A DNA stretch of 64,000 nucleotides from an uncultured Bacteriovorax sp. (lineage in GTDB: Bacteria; Bdellovibrionota; Bacteriovoracia; Bacteriovoracales; Bacteriovoracaceae), in contig CAMLMH010000006.1 of the NCBI GenBank assembly GCA_946481315.1, forward strand, positions 62,001-126,000, written 5' to 3'. The position numbers and the translations under genes were made by a program. Shown piece by piece: positions 7,840-17,682 of the stretch. Positions within the stretch are counted from its first letter, which is position 1. Each line of letters begins with the position of its first letter. The notes beneath the pieces are model-generated. The model was not told the origin of the DNA. It saw only the letters and a list, made by a program, of their open reading frames with translations, and did not search any database.

Positions 7840-8891
7840 GAAATGTGCTGCTGCTAATTTGTTTTTCCTCTTTGAGTCTTTATGCTGCCGATAATTCAAT
7901 TGAACATCTGAAACTAATGCAGCTTTATCTGGATAAAAATCAGCCTGAAAAAGTGGAGGATCTTTATGATGAACACGAAGAAACTTTGGAAAATAAATGG
8001 ATGGCCCTTGAGCGACTGGCCATAAGTTTTGAACGCCGGGAAAAATTCAAAGAAGCAGTGGAAACCTATCGCAAAATTATCAATAAGTTTAACCGCAATC
8101 AACACGAGAGAATTATTTCCACACCTCAGCGCCTTGTGACCCGGGAGATGTACGAAAATAATAAATTGCCGCTTTATTATTACAAACTGGCTTTTCTCAA
8201 TGTGCAGTTATTTCTAAAAACTCATAACTATACTGATCCGATTGAAAAAAGCCGTTTTAAAAAAAATGCCGAAGGTTTTATCGGTCTCGCCCGGAAGGTC
8301 GCTGTGGATGAGGTGGAACTAAAGTTACTAGAAGAACAGTTAAAAGAAAAATTAACAACCGAAGAAAACAAAACTTTCAAAGCACATTGGTATGCAATGT
8401 GGGACATCGTCAGTTGGCAGGACCGGGTAGAATTAATTAATACACTCACGAAAGTAAAACATAATCTTCTGAGTACTAATTTAGGAACATGTCTGGGGGC
8501 GGGGAGAAGCTGGGAAAATGTTCATTATGAACTAACAACTGAAGGTTGTTTCGTCATTGCTTCTTCTACCATTAGTTCTGAATCGACGGCAGTTACATAC
8601 CAGCAGTCAAAAGTCCCGGTTAAAGGACTCATTGCCGGCCCAGGGATGTATTTCAAGTCATTTTCTGAAAACATTTTAGTAGGATTTCATGTTCCCATAA
8701 TGGCGAGAAAAGGCGACTGGACTCTTCCTGAAAACCAACCTTATAGTTTTGAAAAAGATTCAACTATCGGTGTAGGTTACTTTCTGCAAACAAAATTTAA
8801 AGTGAAAAATCTATCGATTCGCACCCGACTGGGAAAAATATTTCCCAACCCTGGCAGTCACTGGTCAATCGGTGCAATATATGACTTTTAG
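7830..8891 (+). CDS. Secreted TPR-like protein with probable outer-membrane C-terminal part
   Basis: Starting at the ATG at 7830, which overlaps the preceding gene by 10 nt, the 353-residue product has a signal peptide (VVRNVLLLICFSSLSLYAA). Residues about 22-130 are helical and TPR-like (KNQPEKVEDLYDEHEETL and ERREKFKEAVETYRKIINKF). The last 110 residues are beta-rich and end in HWSIGAIYDF. A terminal Phe is usual for proteins inserted by the BAM complex. The same frame is open upstream to an ATG at 7803, but that would lie well inside the barrel gene. Translational coupling with the barrel gene suggests that the two products act together. Confidence 0.6.
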   Translation: MVVRNVLLLICFSSLSLYAADNSIEHLKLMQLYLDKNQPEKVEDLYDEHEETLENKWMALERLAISFERREKFKEAVETYRKIINKFNRNQHERIISTPQRLVTREMYENNKLPLYYYKLAFLNVQLFLKTHNYTDPIEKSRFKKNAEGFIGLARKVAVDEVELKLLEEQLKEKLTTEENKTFKAHWYAMWDIVSWQDRVELINTLTKVKHNLLSTNLGTCLGAGRSWENVHYELTTEGCFVIASSTISSESTAVTYQQSKVPVKGLIAGPGMYFKSFSENILVGFHVPIMARKGDWTLPENQPYSFEKDSTIGVGYFLQTKFKVKNLSIRTRLGKIFPNPGSHWSIGAIYDF

Positions 8892-8901
8892 GAGTTAAAG
8901 A

Positions 8902-9375
8902 ATGAAAAGCTTGTTATTTGCATTATTACTATTAAATTCAACAGCCCGGGCTCACGATCTGCTGGTTAAAATGAGTTTGTCTCCGGCCGGAAGTTTCGAA
9001 GCGAAAAGTGCGAAGCTTAAGGGTGAAGTCAAAAAAAACGGAGAAAGCTTTACTGCTGAAAATTTGTGGATAAAAGTGGAGGAGCTGAAAACCGGAATTG
9101 ATCTGCGAGATGAGCACTTTCATAAACATCTCAATTACGAGAAGTATCCCAAAATCACTTTGACTCAGATTTCGGCGGCTAACGGTAAAGGGAGCGGCAC
9201 TCTGAATGTAAACGATGTGAAAAAGCCGGTAAATTTTATCTATAAAATCCTGTCACCAAATAAGATCGAAGCATCTTTTAATCTTAAACCTTCGGACTTT
9301 AAACTGAAGGAAGCGAAATATATGGAAATCGGTGTGGAAGATGATGTTCAGGTCATTGCGACAATAGATGTTTAA
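8902..9375 (+). CDS. YceI-like periplasmic protein
   Basis: This 157-residue protein has a short signal peptide (MKSLLFALLLLNSTARA). The mature part follows the YceI/lipocalin-like pattern: GIDLRDEHFHKHLNYEKYP matches the family hallmark of a D-x-R-D-x-H-F-x-x-x-x-x-F-D-x-x-x-x-P segment, followed by paired strands and a final VIATIDV strand. Family members bind isoprenoid or other amphiphilic ligands in the periplasm and often sit beside cytochromes. Here the next gene, directly abutting, encodes a cytochrome c lipoprotein, which fits a quinone- or isoprenoid-handling role. GGAG precedes the start at a good distance. Confidence 0.8.
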   Translation: MKSLLFALLLLNSTARAHDLLVKMSLSPAGSFEAKSAKLKGEVKKNGESFTAENLWIKVEELKTGIDLRDEHFHKHLNYEKYPKITLTQISAANGKGSGTLNVNDVKKPVNFIYKILSPNKIEASFNLKPSDFKLKEAKYMEIGVEDDVQVIATIDV

Positions 9376-9750
9376 ATGAAATCAAACCTGTTGTTGCTCT
9401 CTATTCTTTTGTTAGTGTCTTCCTGTGGTCAGGACTACAACAGCAATTCCGGCGACAGCGGTCAATACACTCCCAACAGCGCTATAGATACTTCAACACC
9501 TGAAGGGGCACGTTTATCCGCTGCATATACTGTTTTACAGAACAAATGTCTTCAGTGTCATTCCACCTGGTCGGGTTTCACAACTTCATCCCGATGGGAA
9601 CAAGCAGGACTTATCGTTACAGGTTCTGCATCCGGTTCCGAGATTGTAAGACGTCTGAAAAATTATGGTGGTGATATGCCTCCGGATCCGTTTTCTCCAC
9701 TCAGCAATGAAGAATTAACTGCGGTCGAAAACTGGATAGATAATCTATAA
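9376..9750 (+). CDS. Small cytochrome c lipoprotein
   Basis: This 124-residue protein starts on the base after the YceI-like stop codon. The signal peptide ends in LLVSSC, a canonical lipobox with C17 as anchor, unlike the N-Q-C type seen in the opposite operon. A single heme c site is CLQCH (C58, C61, H62). M101 in GGDMPPDP is the likely sixth ligand, as in class I and Planctomycete-type cytochromes. NEELTAVENWIDNL at the end is the usual C-terminal helix. It should be a membrane-anchored one-heme electron carrier that serves the operon. A strong terminator follows immediately. Confidence 0.82.
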   Translation: MKSNLLLLSILLLVSSCGQDYNSNSGDSGQYTPNSAIDTSTPEGARLSAAYTVLQNKCLQCHSTWSGFTTSSRWEQAGLIVTGSASGSEIVRRLKNYGGDMPPDPFSPLSNEELTAVENWIDNL

Positions 9751-9756
9751 AAAAAA

Positions 9757-9777
9757 AGGCCGGATAAAATCCGGCCT
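9757..9777. terminator. Bidirectional intrinsic terminator
   Basis: A perfect 9-bp stem (AGGCCGGAT and ATCCGGCCT) closes a 3-nt loop, flanked by a run of A on the left and T-rich sequence on the right. It lies between the convergent cytochrome gene and the gene ending at 9801 and can serve both. Confidence 0.85.
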
Positions 9778-9800
9778 CTTCTGATTCTTTGTAATCAGGA

Positions 9801-10733
9801 TTATTTAAAGAAACATTTTTTGGCCCTGAGAGCCTCATATTGTTTAGTCAGATACTCATTGCCCTGAGCTTTGTCTTTTAGAGTGCGATAGAAAGCTTCT
9901 TCTGCTGTCACATTATCTTTTGAAGCACGGGCAGAGACTTCTTCAAGTGTTTTTGTCCAGCCGGCCATATCCTGCGCAGACATATCATCAGCAACAATTT
10001 TCCAGAATTTATGCGGATTCTTTGGATCGATAATGTTTGTCTTACCATTTTTCGTTGAAAGCTTTTTAATTGAATTGATCAACGCTTTTTGTTCAGCGGT
10101 TCCTGCTTCAGCAAGACCTAAGAAAAGTGCAAGCGATTTCTCATCTTCAGGAGCTACCAGATCAGGAGTAACTTTTGAATAATCTCCCATGCCAGTTTTT
10201 CTCATACGAGAAGCAATGAAGGTATTTAGTTGAGCGGGATTTTTTGGAATAACGTCATTAAGTAATTTAGTTGAAGATGCATTCTTTACTGTTTCAACCG
10301 TAAATTTGAATCCATTTTTTGCCAGATTTTCGTTCACGCATTCTGCACAAGTAATGATCACCGATTTTCCATGACGGTTTGCCAGGTAAATGATGTTGTT
10401 AATAGCATTAACTACGTCTTGTTTTTTTACTTTTTCAGCTGGAGTATCCAGCAACATTTGCAGACCTTTTCTGATGTTAGCATCCTGTCCTGCGACCGGA
10501 AGTTTTACCAGAATATCGGCCAGCTCCTGCTTTGATACTGAGCTTTTATTGCCAAGAGCCGCCAGCGAGGATGCGACATAACTTTGAACTTGTTTAGCAT
10601 CGTTTCCTTTAATTCCGTGTTTACCCAGGATCTCAACGATTCCCGAACCACTCACCAGGTAATCAACCAGTTTTACCCCGGACCCGTATGTCACGTTAAT
10701 AGTGAGACATAAAATCAATAAATACTTAAACAT
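9801..10733 (-). CDS. Secreted hypothetical protein
   Basis: This 310-residue protein starts at the ATG at 10733 with GAGG 8 nt upstream. It has a signal peptide (MFKYLLILCLTINVTYGS) and a soluble, Lys/Ala/Asn-rich, mostly helical body. Two Cys (CAEC, near residue 127) could form a disulfide or bind metal; one more Cys is near the end (KKCFFK). I do not recognise the family. It is a single gene, divergent from the secreted nuclease-like gene across a 214-bp gap and sharing the terminator with the cytochrome operon. Confidence 0.6.
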   Translation of the reverse strand: MFKYLLILCLTINVTYGSGVKLVDYLVSGSGIVEILGKHGIKGNDAKQVQSYVASSLAALGNKSSVSKQELADILVKLPVAGQDANIRKGLQMLLDTPAEKVKKQDVVNAINNIIYLANRHGKSVIITCAECVNENLAKNGFKFTVETVKNASSTKLLNDVIPKNPAQLNTFIASRMRKTGMGDYSKVTPDLVAPEDEKSLALFLGLAEAGTAEQKALINSIKKLSTKNGKTNIIDPKNPHKFWKIVADDMSAQDMAGWTKTLEEVSARASKDNVTAEEAFYRTLKDKAQGNEYLTKQYEALRAKKCFFK

Positions 10734-10947
10734 AGGTTATTTCCTCACGTTAGGCTTAGCGTCTTCTTGGTCCAGATCGGCTAAACGTCCCAGATTCTTT
10801 AGAGTGTGGGGGTGTAATACTTTCTTTTTTTTTCTGTCAGGGATGGATATTCATGGGCTTAGCAGGTATGTGTCTATTTGATGAAGCCCTTTTAAAGAGG
10901 GTAAACTAATGGCCTAGATTAGTTGATCGTTATTGTTGGAGATTTTT

Positions 10948-12648
10948 TTGAAATTAATCATCCTTTTGTCATGGCTGTTGTCTACATCGGCCTGGACCCA
11001 AGAAAATCTCACTAAGTCTCTTGAAGATGACGAAACAAAGATCGCTGAAGCGATGGAGCGCTGTCGCGTTTTAAGTGCTCTGGTTGTTAAAAAAGCATTC
11101 AAGCTGGATTGTCATTCTAATTATCAGCATTACGGACCAACTTCTAAATCTCCTAAGAACGCTACTACTCTTAAAATTGCCAATTACAACCTTCTGCATC
11201 CAGGAACGTCAAAAACGATGTTTAAGGATTATGCAATTGTTGCGAAGATAATGAACCGCTATGACATCATTGCAGGTCTTGAGCTTCTCCAGACAGTCGG
11301 TCGCGATGAACAGAACAATCGTGCAGTGCTCGCCTATATCAATTCTGCTCCTGGGGAAATTGCCTTACTAGAAGAGCAAAAAAACAACTTAACTAACGCT
11401 GGTGAAATCCGGGTCATTAATCAAAAAATTACTCAGATAATGACGACAGCAAAAAGAGCGGAAAGCCTCTACAGAGCTCCGGGGTATTTCCGCATTTTAA
11501 TGGAGTTAAAGAAACTTGATCCAAGCTGGTCATTACTTTTATCTCCAAGAGGGGATTCAGCGCTGATCGGTTCAGTTGAAGAAATGGCAGGTTTTTTCTA
11601 CCGTGCGGATGTCACGACACCACTGATTAATCCTCATTGCAAAGAATACGCTGACGATCAAAGTGGACAGCCTTTTGCCTGTTTCATAGATCTGACGAAA
11701 GAATTTATGGGCAAAGATTTAATTCAGCATTTTGCCCGCAGACCCTTTATCGCTTCATTTAAAGCAGGCAACAGCAAAATCTCATTGGTTACTTCTCATG
11801 TTGTCTTCACTTATTCAGGTGAAGAAGAGGACGCTAAAGATTTGATGAAAAAATCTTTTGGTGTAGAAAATTATAAGGATCTTGGGCAGGGGATTAACTC
11901 TGTCAATTTTGCCAGATTCGCTGAAGTTAAAAATACGCTGGATTTCATGAATCGTTACAAGAATAAATACAAAGACGACAAAATCATGATGATGGCCGAT
12001 ATGAATCTCGTCTCCAATAATCAGTTCTGGCCCCAAGTGCTGAAAGCTTTTCCCGGATCTGAATTATTTATCTCTGAAGCGACTACCATTTCTCCAGGCA
12101 GATATTTAGCTAATGGTGAAGAAACTGGTGGCTCGGCCAATGACTATGACCATTTCATTTTTAACCCGCAGACTTTTCCCGGTTGTTCTGAAGGTGAAGT
12201 TTATAATTATTTCGAAACACCAGTTTATAAAGAAGTTGAAAGTCGTTACATCATTCGTGAAGAAGTAGTTGGTTTCCGCAATAAAAACTTTCTGGGACTT
12301 GATCAGTTTCTTCCGCAATATGATTTTGAAATCCGCAATAATCAGCCAATCCTGGACGGTGATATCCCCCCGGCAGATGATTCAACGACTATTAAACTGG
12401 AATACCCTCTTACTCCGGCTGGCCAGAGTAAGATGGATAAATTTGTAAGTAATTACACTAAACAATTGAATCAAATTTACACAATTAAGCGCAATGAAAT
12501 TGTAAAAGATGATTTACTCATCCAGGACAAAGTAGACGGCCTTAGAAGAAGAGTCTTTTTGAGACAGCTGACGAATGCATTCTACCATCGATATATGCAG
12601 GAAGTGATCAGTGATCACTTCCCGGCATCAATAAACTGCAAATTCTAA
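10948..12648 (+). CDS. Secreted endonuclease/exonuclease/phosphatase-fold protein
   Basis: The start is placed at the TTG at 10948: GGAGA at 10938-10942 is 5 nt upstream, and this start yields a clean signal peptide (MKLIILLSWLLSTSAWT). The frame is open from 10933. The 566-residue product shows the DNase I-like (EEP) motif series: KIANYNLLHPG, AGLELLQ with the metal-binding Glu, SLVTSHVV, MMADMNL with Asp and Asn, ANDYDHFIF and finally SDHFP with Asp-His. All catalytic elements appear to be present. The length exceeds a minimal EEP domain because of insertions at about 130-180 and 400-490. It should act outside the cytoplasm on nucleic acid or a phosphoester; the exact substrate cannot be told. 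Its stop codon abuts the stop codon of yqeY with no bases between. Confidence 0.75.
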   Translation: MKLIILLSWLLSTSAWTQENLTKSLEDDETKIAEAMERCRVLSALVVKKAFKLDCHSNYQHYGPTSKSPKNATTLKIANYNLLHPGTSKTMFKDYAIVAKIMNRYDIIAGLELLQTVGRDEQNNRAVLAYINSAPGEIALLEEQKNNLTNAGEIRVINQKITQIMTTAKRAESLYRAPGYFRILMELKKLDPSWSLLLSPRGDSALIGSVEEMAGFFYRADVTTPLINPHCKEYADDQSGQPFACFIDLTKEFMGKDLIQHFARRPFIASFKAGNSKISLVTSHVVFTYSGEEEDAKDLMKKSFGVENYKDLGQGINSVNFARFAEVKNTLDFMNRYKNKYKDDKIMMMADMNLVSNNQFWPQVLKAFPGSELFISEATTISPGRYLANGEETGGSANDYDHFIFNPQTFPGCSEGEVYNYFETPVYKEVESRYIIREEVVGFRNKNFLGLDQFLPQYDFEIRNNQPILDGDIPPADDSTTIKLEYPLTPAGQSKMDKFVSNYTKQLNQIYTIKRNEIVKDDLLIQDKVDGLRRRVFLRQLTNAFYHRYMQEVISDHFPASINCKF

Positions 12649-13062
12649 TTAGCTAGCGAGAGCAGACTTAACGAGCTCATTGGCCAGCTTGCTGTCGAAC
12701 TGACCTTTAATTTTTGGACTTAACTCTTTCATCACTAATCCGGCATTGACTCCAGGATTGGCCGCGATGATGGCAGCAATCATACCTTTTACTTCATCTG
12801 TTGAAAGTTGCTTTGGCATGTATTCTGAAAGAATACTGATTTCCTGCTCTGTTTTTTTCCTGATGTCATTTTCCGGTGGAAAATTTTCCAGAGAATCTTT
12901 TAGCTTTTTAACATGCTTAATAAGGACATCCATTTCTCCGATCGGAGCTTTAGACGTTTTATTCTCGATAAGCATACTTTTAAAATAGCGAAGAGCATCC
13001 AGACGATTTTTGTCTTTAGCAATCATGGCCTTCTTAATGTCTTCGGTAATCTGTTCAAACAT
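12649..13062 (-). CDS. yqeY: GatB/YqeY domain protein
   Basis: The protein has 137 residues; the family norm is about 148. The YqeY pattern is clear: an N-terminal helix hairpin with AMIAKDKNRLDALRYFKSML, LSEYMPKQLSTDEV in the middle, and GLVMKELSPKIKGQFDSKLA followed by a LVKSAL end. YqeY resembles the tRNA-binding tail domain of the amidotransferase subunit GatB, and its own role is not well defined. GGGAGG sits 7 nt before the ATG. Bacterial yqeY commonly lies near rpsU or dnaG, which is not the case here. Confidence 0.88.
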   Translation of the reverse strand: MFEQITEDIKKAMIAKDKNRLDALRYFKSMLIENKTSKAPIGEMDVLIKHVKKLKDSLENFPPENDIRKKTEQEISILSEYMPKQLSTDEVKGMIAAIIAANPGVNAGLVMKELSPKIKGQFDSKLANELVKSALAS

Positions 13063-13132
13063 AATAGCCTCCCAGGGATTAGAAATTTTCGGCTATTATT
13101 GATTAAATTCGCAGACAGGACAAGCGATTAAA

Positions 13133-13387
13133 TTAAGCGTGGTAGCGAACGACCTTATTTTCAAAGTCAGTGACTTCCCATCCTGCTCCTTTCCCCCTTT
13201 CGATAATTGGCACGATGTCTTTTATGTCACCTTTAATCGCAACTGATAGCATGACTTTTCTGATGGCAACTTTTGCATCCATGGCTGCCTGCATTTTCTG
13301 CAGGTCACCTGGTTGCTCGTTGCGCTTGTATTTTTGAATCAGCAGATTTAATCCTTCTTCGACTAATGCTAATTGTTCTTCGTCCAT
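13133..13387 (-). CDS. Small hypothetical protein
   Basis: This 84-residue soluble protein starts at the ATG at 13387, with only a weak purine stretch (GAAGAAAA) upstream. It is acidic at the N-terminus and helical (EEQLALVEEGLNLLIQKYKR), and ends in GWEVTDFENKVVRYHA. No family is recognised. It lies 70 nt upstream of yqeY on the same strand and may be co-transcribed with it. Confidence 0.5.
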   Translation of the reverse strand: MDEEQLALVEEGLNLLIQKYKRNEQPGDLQKMQAAMDAKVAIRKVMLSVAIKGDIKDIVPIIERGKGAGWEVTDFENKVVRYHA

Positions 13388-13503
13388 TTTTCTTCACCGT
13401 TTTGGTTTTATCGTTTTGTGATTTCATTTTAATATGACTTGGCTTTTTTTGCTTGATCTACGTCAGTGATTGTCGGTTTTCGGGCGTAGTTTTAATTGCT
13501 TAA

Positions 13504-13520
13504 GGCCACTTCAAGTGGCC
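13504..13520. repeat. Perfect inverted repeat downstream of metG
   Basis: GGCCACTT and AAGTGGCC flank one base. On the minus strand it lies about 85 nt after the metG stop codon and is followed by only a weak T-rich stretch, so it may be a terminator or a 3' stabilising hairpin. The rest of the 216-bp gap (13388-13603) holds T-rich runs but no gene that I can support. Confidence 0.4.
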
Positions 13521-13603
13521 GTCAAACAATTTTGTATCTAACTAAAATCCGGTTTTTCTCCAAAAAAAAATGCGTCTTTTTCAAGGCACTTTTTGGCTAA
13601 GTG

Positions 13604-15088
13604 CTAGTTTTTTGGGAGATCAATCTTGGGAAACAAGGCAACTGGCTCAGAGAGCTCATAAACCGTTTCACCAAACTTAATCGTCTCATAGCCCGTAAGC
13701 GGAAGTCCTAAAGGCAACATCGCCTTAGCCGAGGTCTCCGGAAGAAAAGGAGAAAGGAGTACAGTAAGAGCATGGATAGAGTGCACGCAGTTGTAAACAA
13801 CCTGTTTAAGGGCTGACTTGTCTTCTTTAAGTTTCCACGGCTCTTTAGTATTCACATACTGGTTCATGCTGTTGATGCCTTCCCACAGGGCCTCTAGAGC
13901 TTTGTTATGTTCACGACGATCCATGAATTCCTTCATCTTGGCGTAAGTCTCATCGAAGTTTACTTCTTTGGTGACTCCTTTACCGTCGAGCGTTGGAGGA
14001 TTGTCTTTCAGATAAAGTTTTAGGACTCGCATGATCAGGTTGCCATAGCTGTTGCCTAATTCTGCATTATGTTTTTCAACCAGTTCTTTTTCAGAGAAGC
14101 GTCCATCATTTTGAGCAGGGATTGCCCGTAGTAGATAATAACGAAAAGTATCAACCGGATATTTTGCAAGCATATCATTTGGATCAACAACGTTCCCCAA
14201 GGATTTACTCATTTTTTTACCATCTTCAGCAAGAATCATTCCGTGAACATAAACTTGTTTGGGAAGAGCCACATCAGCTGCCTTAAGCATGATTGGCCAG
14301 ATGATGGTGTGAAACCAGGCGATATCTTTTCCGATTACATGCATTGAGGCTGGCCAGAATTTTTCATTCTCTGTATGAGCAACTCCTGCGTAGTAATTGA
14401 TGAGAGCATCAAACCAGGTGTACATAACAAACTTATTATTTCCCGGAACCGGGATTCCCCAACCTTCATTAGGACGGGAGATCGGAAGATCGCGGAGCTT
14501 GTCACCTTCGATGCGAGAGAGCATTTCATTATAGGAAGACTGCGGTACAATAAATGTCGGATTCGCTTTGATGTGCGAAATAATCCAGTCCTGGTAAGAA
14601 CTCATTTTGAAGAAATAACCTTCTTCTTCTTTCAGCGTCAGCGGCTTTCCGTGAGCCGGACAAATATTGTCCGGAGCCTGAGTTTCAGTGTAAAAAGATT
14701 CGCATGCTAAACAGTATTGACCTGAGTAAACACCGAAATAAATATCACCTTTCGTTTCCAGTTTTTTCCAGAGTTCGTTACAAACATCATGATGTCGTTT
14801 TTCAGTGGTGCGGATGAAATCGTTATTAGATATATTCAGATCTTTGCAAAGTTTACGAAAATTTTCAGAGTTTTCATCAACATATTGCTGAGTATCTTTC
14901 CCTTCCGCTTTAGCGGATTCAATAAGTTTTTGCCCGTTTTCATCTGTACCTGTCAGGAAATAAGTTTCATATCCCAGAAATTTATACCAGCGTGCATAAG
15001 CATCACTGGCGATTTTCTCCAGGGCATGCCCCATATGCGGCTTTCCATTAGGATAATCAATTGCAGTAGTAATATAAAATTTCGACAT
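13604..15088 (-). CDS. metG: Methionyl-tRNA synthetase
   Basis: This 494-residue class I synthetase charges tRNA-Met. It has the HIGH-type motif PHMGHA (18-23), a zinc knuckle CLACESF followed by CPAHGKP, and the KMSKS loop (KKMSKSLGNVVDP). It lacks the C-terminal EMAP/Trbp111-like tRNA-binding domain of the longer E. coli type, so it is the short form. AAGGA precedes the ATG. It lies 20 nt downstream of leuS and should be in the same transcript, an uncommon pairing of two large synthetases. Confidence 0.97.
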   Translation of the reverse strand: MSKFYITTAIDYPNGKPHMGHALEKIASDAYARWYKFLGYETYFLTGTDENGQKLIESAKAEGKDTQQYVDENSENFRKLCKDLNISNNDFIRTTEKRHHDVCNELWKKLETKGDIYFGVYSGQYCLACESFYTETQAPDNICPAHGKPLTLKEEEGYFFKMSSYQDWIISHIKANPTFIVPQSSYNEMLSRIEGDKLRDLPISRPNEGWGIPVPGNNKFVMYTWFDALINYYAGVAHTENEKFWPASMHVIGKDIAWFHTIIWPIMLKAADVALPKQVYVHGMILAEDGKKMSKSLGNVVDPNDMLAKYPVDTFRYYLLRAIPAQNDGRFSEKELVEKHNAELGNSYGNLIMRVLKLYLKDNPPTLDGKGVTKEVNFDETYAKMKEFMDRREHNKALEALWEGINSMNQYVNTKEPWKLKEDKSALKQVVYNCVHSIHALTVLLSPFLPETSAKAMLPLGLPLTGYETIKFGETVYELSEPVALFPKIDLPKN

Positions 15089-15108
15089 ACATTTTTCCTT
15101 ATTTAAAC

Positions 15109-17538
15109 TTAAGCTTTAACAACGAAGTTAACAATTTTTCCAGGGACATAAATTTCTTTTACAATCGTTCCTGCAAGATGTTTTGAAACATTCTCATCAC
15201 CCTTGGCCATCTCTAAAATTTCATCCTGAGTAATGGCCGGATCAACTTCCAGAGTTGCTCTCAGTTTACCGTTCACCTGAACAGCAACTGTTATCGTGTC
15301 ATCTTTAGCAAGGTCAGCATTGTATTTAGGCCATGCTTCATAAGCTAACGTTTTTTTTCCACCCAGAATTTCCCACAGCTCTTCTGAAATATGCGGGGCC
15401 ATCGGAGCAAGAAGGAGAGTAAACGTTTTAGCAGTGTCTTTTGTTACTTTGCCTGCTTTGTAGCAGTGGTTAACAAAAATCATCAATGCTGAAATCGCCG
15501 TATTAAAACGAAGATGGTCATAATCTTCAGTAACTTTTTTGATCGCCTTGTGAAGTGCTTTCAACGTTTCATCACTTTCATTACCTTCTACGATGTGAGC
15601 CGGATCAGCAAAGAAACGGTAAGCGCGGTTTAAGAAATTGAAGACACCTTTTACGCCGTCTTCTTTCCATGGTTTTACTTTTTCAAGCGGACCCATGAAC
15701 ATTTCATATAAACGAAGTGAATCACCACCAAACTCTTTAACGACGTGATCCGGGTTAACAACGTTACCGCGCGACTTCGACATTTTTTCGCCGTCACTCG
15801 CTAAGATCAATCCCTGGTTTACTAATTTTTTAAATGGTTCTTTCGTTGAAACATATCCCAGATCATAAAGAACTTTATGCCAGAAGCGAGCGTACAGTAA
15901 GTGAAGAACGGCGTGTTCAGCGCCACCGATGTAAAGATCTACCGGCATCCAGTATTTTTCAATTTCGCTGTTCCAAGGTTCCTTCTCATTTTTCGGATCA
16001 CAAAAACGTAAATAGTACCAGCATGAACCGGCCCAGTTTGGCATGGTGTTTGTTTCACGTTTTGCTTTTTTGCCCGTTTTAGGATCAGTGATCCACAACC
16101 AGTCTGTTGCATTGGCAAGCGGAGACTCGCCGTTACCCGAAGGTTTGAATTCCTTCAAATCCGGAAGCGGCAATGGAAGTTCATCGGCATCTAAGCAGCG
16201 AACAGTGCCATCTTCAAATTTTAAAATAGGGAATGGTTCGCCCCAGTATCTTTGACGGGAGAAAATCCAGTCGCGAAGTTTGTAATTGATTTTTCCTTTC
16301 CCGAAATTTTTGCTTTCCAGCCACTCGATCATTTTCTTTTTTGAGTCAGCAACATTCAGACCATTAATGAAATCAGAATTGATGTGTTTGCCGTCGCCTG
16401 TATGAGCGGCTTCTTCAATATCACCGCCTTCAATAACTCTTACCATCGGAAGGCCGAATTTTTTTGCAAACTCGTGATCACGCTCATCGTGCGCCGGAAC
16501 CGCCATCACCGCACCTGTTCCATAAGTGGCAAGGACGTAGTCTGCAATCCACACCGGAACTTTTTGTCCGTTGGCCGGATTGATGGCATAAGCACCGGTG
16601 AAAACACCCGTTTTATCTTTGTTAAGTTCCGTTCTCTCCAGATCGTTTTTCGTCTTACAAACTTCCTGATACTTTTCCACTTCTGCCTTCTGAGCAGCAG
16701 TTGTGATCGTGTTTACTAAAGTATGCTCAGGAGCAAGGACCATATAAGTTGCACCGAAGAGTGTATCTGGTCTTGTGGTAAAGACTTCTACAACATGCTC
16801 CTCGATTTTAAACTTGATTGTCGCACCTTCAGATTTACCGATCCAGTTACGTTGCATTTCTTTGATCGATTCAGGCCAGTCCAGTTCTTCGACATCATTG
16901 AGTAATCTTTCAGCATACTCAGTAATTCTTAAAACCCATTGTTTCATCTTGGTTTGAATCACCGGGTGACCGCCAACTTCCGATTTCCCGTCGATGACTT
17001 CTTCGTTAGCAAGTACTGTTCCCAGTGCCGGACACCAGTTGACGTTCATCTCTGATTCGTAAGCAAGGCCTTTGTTATAGAGCTGAACGAAAATCCATTG
17101 CGTCCATTTATAGTAATCAACATTGGATGTAGCGATTTCGCGATCCCAGTCATAAGAAAATCCCAGTGATTTTAACTGACGGGTAAAAGTAGCGATATTT
17201 TTTTTCGTCGTGATATCCGGATGCGTGTTTGTTTTCATCGCATAGTTTTCGGCCGGTAGTCCAAACGAATCCCAACCCATTGGGTGAAGCACATTGAAGC
17301 CGAGCATACGTTTATAACGGGACATGATATCCGTCGCTGTATATCCTTCCGGATGACCAACATGCAGACCGTCTCCTGATGGGAAGGGAAACATATCAAG
17401 CGCATAATATTTAGGCTTCGACTTATCGTCGTTTGATACTTTGAACGTTTTATTTTCGTCCCAGTATTTTTGCCACTTGGCTTCGATGGCTTGAAAATTG
17501 TACTCGATTGGGTTTTTTGAAGAACTGACCTCTGACAT
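15109..17538 (-). CDS. leuS: Leucyl-tRNA synthetase
   Basis: This 809-residue class I synthetase charges tRNA-Leu. The HIGH motif is LHVGHPEG (about 58-65), the KMSKS loop is [14 protein letters not shown], and the editing domain (CP1) lies between, with [13 protein letters not shown] typical of its proofreading site. The C-terminal anticodon-binding and [13 protein letters not shown] segments are present. AAGGA lies 9 nt upstream of the ATG. It is divergent from coaD, with a 144-bp gap that contains an inverted repeat. Confidence 0.97.
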   Translation of the reverse strand: MSEVSSSKNPIEYNFQAIEAKWQKYWDENKTFKVSNDDKSKPKYYALDMFPFPSGDGLHVGHPEGYTATDIMSRYKRMLGFNVLHPMGWDSFGLPAENYAMKTNTHPDITTKKNIATFTRQLKSLGFSYDWDREIATSNVDYYKWTQWIFVQLYNKGLAYESEMNVNWCPALGTVLANEEVIDGKSEVGGHPVIQTKMKQWVLRITEYAERLLNDVEELDWPESIKEMQRNWIGKSEGATIKFKIEEHVVEVFTTRPDTLFGATYMVLAPEHTLVNTITTAAQKAEVEKYQEVCKTKNDLERTELNKDKTGVFTGAYAINPANGQKVPVWIADYVLATYGTGAVMAVPAHDERDHEFAKKFGLPMVRVIEGGDIEEAAHTGDGKHINSDFINGLNVADSKKKMIEWLESKNFGKGKINYKLRDWIFSRQRYWGEPFPILKFEDGTVRCLDADELPLPLPDLKEFKPSGNGESPLANATDWLWITDPKTGKKAKRETNTMPNWAGSCWYYLRFCDPKNEKEPWNSEIEKYWMPVDLYIGGAEHAVLHLLYARFWHKVLYDLGYVSTKEPFKKLVNQGLILASDGEKMSKSRGNVVNPDHVVKEFGGDSLRLYEMFMGPLEKVKPWKEDGVKGVFNFLNRAYRFFADPAHIVEGNESDETLKALHKAIKKVTEDYDHLRFNTAISALMIFVNHCYKAGKVTKDTAKTFTLLLAPMAPHISEELWEILGGKKTLAYEAWPKYNADLAKDDTITVAVQVNGKLRATLEVDPAITQDEILEMAKGDENVSKHLAGTIVKEIYVPGKIVNFVVKA

Positions 17539-17563
17539 GTGCTTTTTCCTTGGTAAATGAACC

Positions 17564-17597
17564 AGACTTTTAATGTCTTTTGCGAAGTCAAAAGTCT
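17564..17597. repeat. Inverted repeat in the leuS/coaD intergenic region
   Basis: AGACTTTT (17564-17571) and AAAAGTCT (17590-17597) are an exact 8-bp inverted pair with 18 bases between them. Read on the minus strand, the hairpin would lie in the leuS leader about 26 nt before the start codon. It is too short to be a T-box leader. Confidence 0.45.
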
Positions 17598-17624
17598 AAC
17601 ACTAGGAATTCTTTTTATAAAGTG

Positions 17625-17630
17625 TATAAT
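17625..17630 (+). promoter_or_regulatory. Candidate -10 box for coaD operon
   Basis: A perfect TATAAT lies 52 nt before the coaD start. No good -35 box is seen at 16-18 nt upstream, so this is a low-confidence call. Confidence 0.35.
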
Positions 17631-17682
17631 AAAAAAGGACTAAGTTTTCCCCTTGAAGGGACACCTCACAGTGAGACAGTAG

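Noticed and set aside
17539..17682. T-box leader for leuS
   Set aside because: The gap is only 144 bp and has a simple hairpin; no T-box consensus or specifier loop can be seen.
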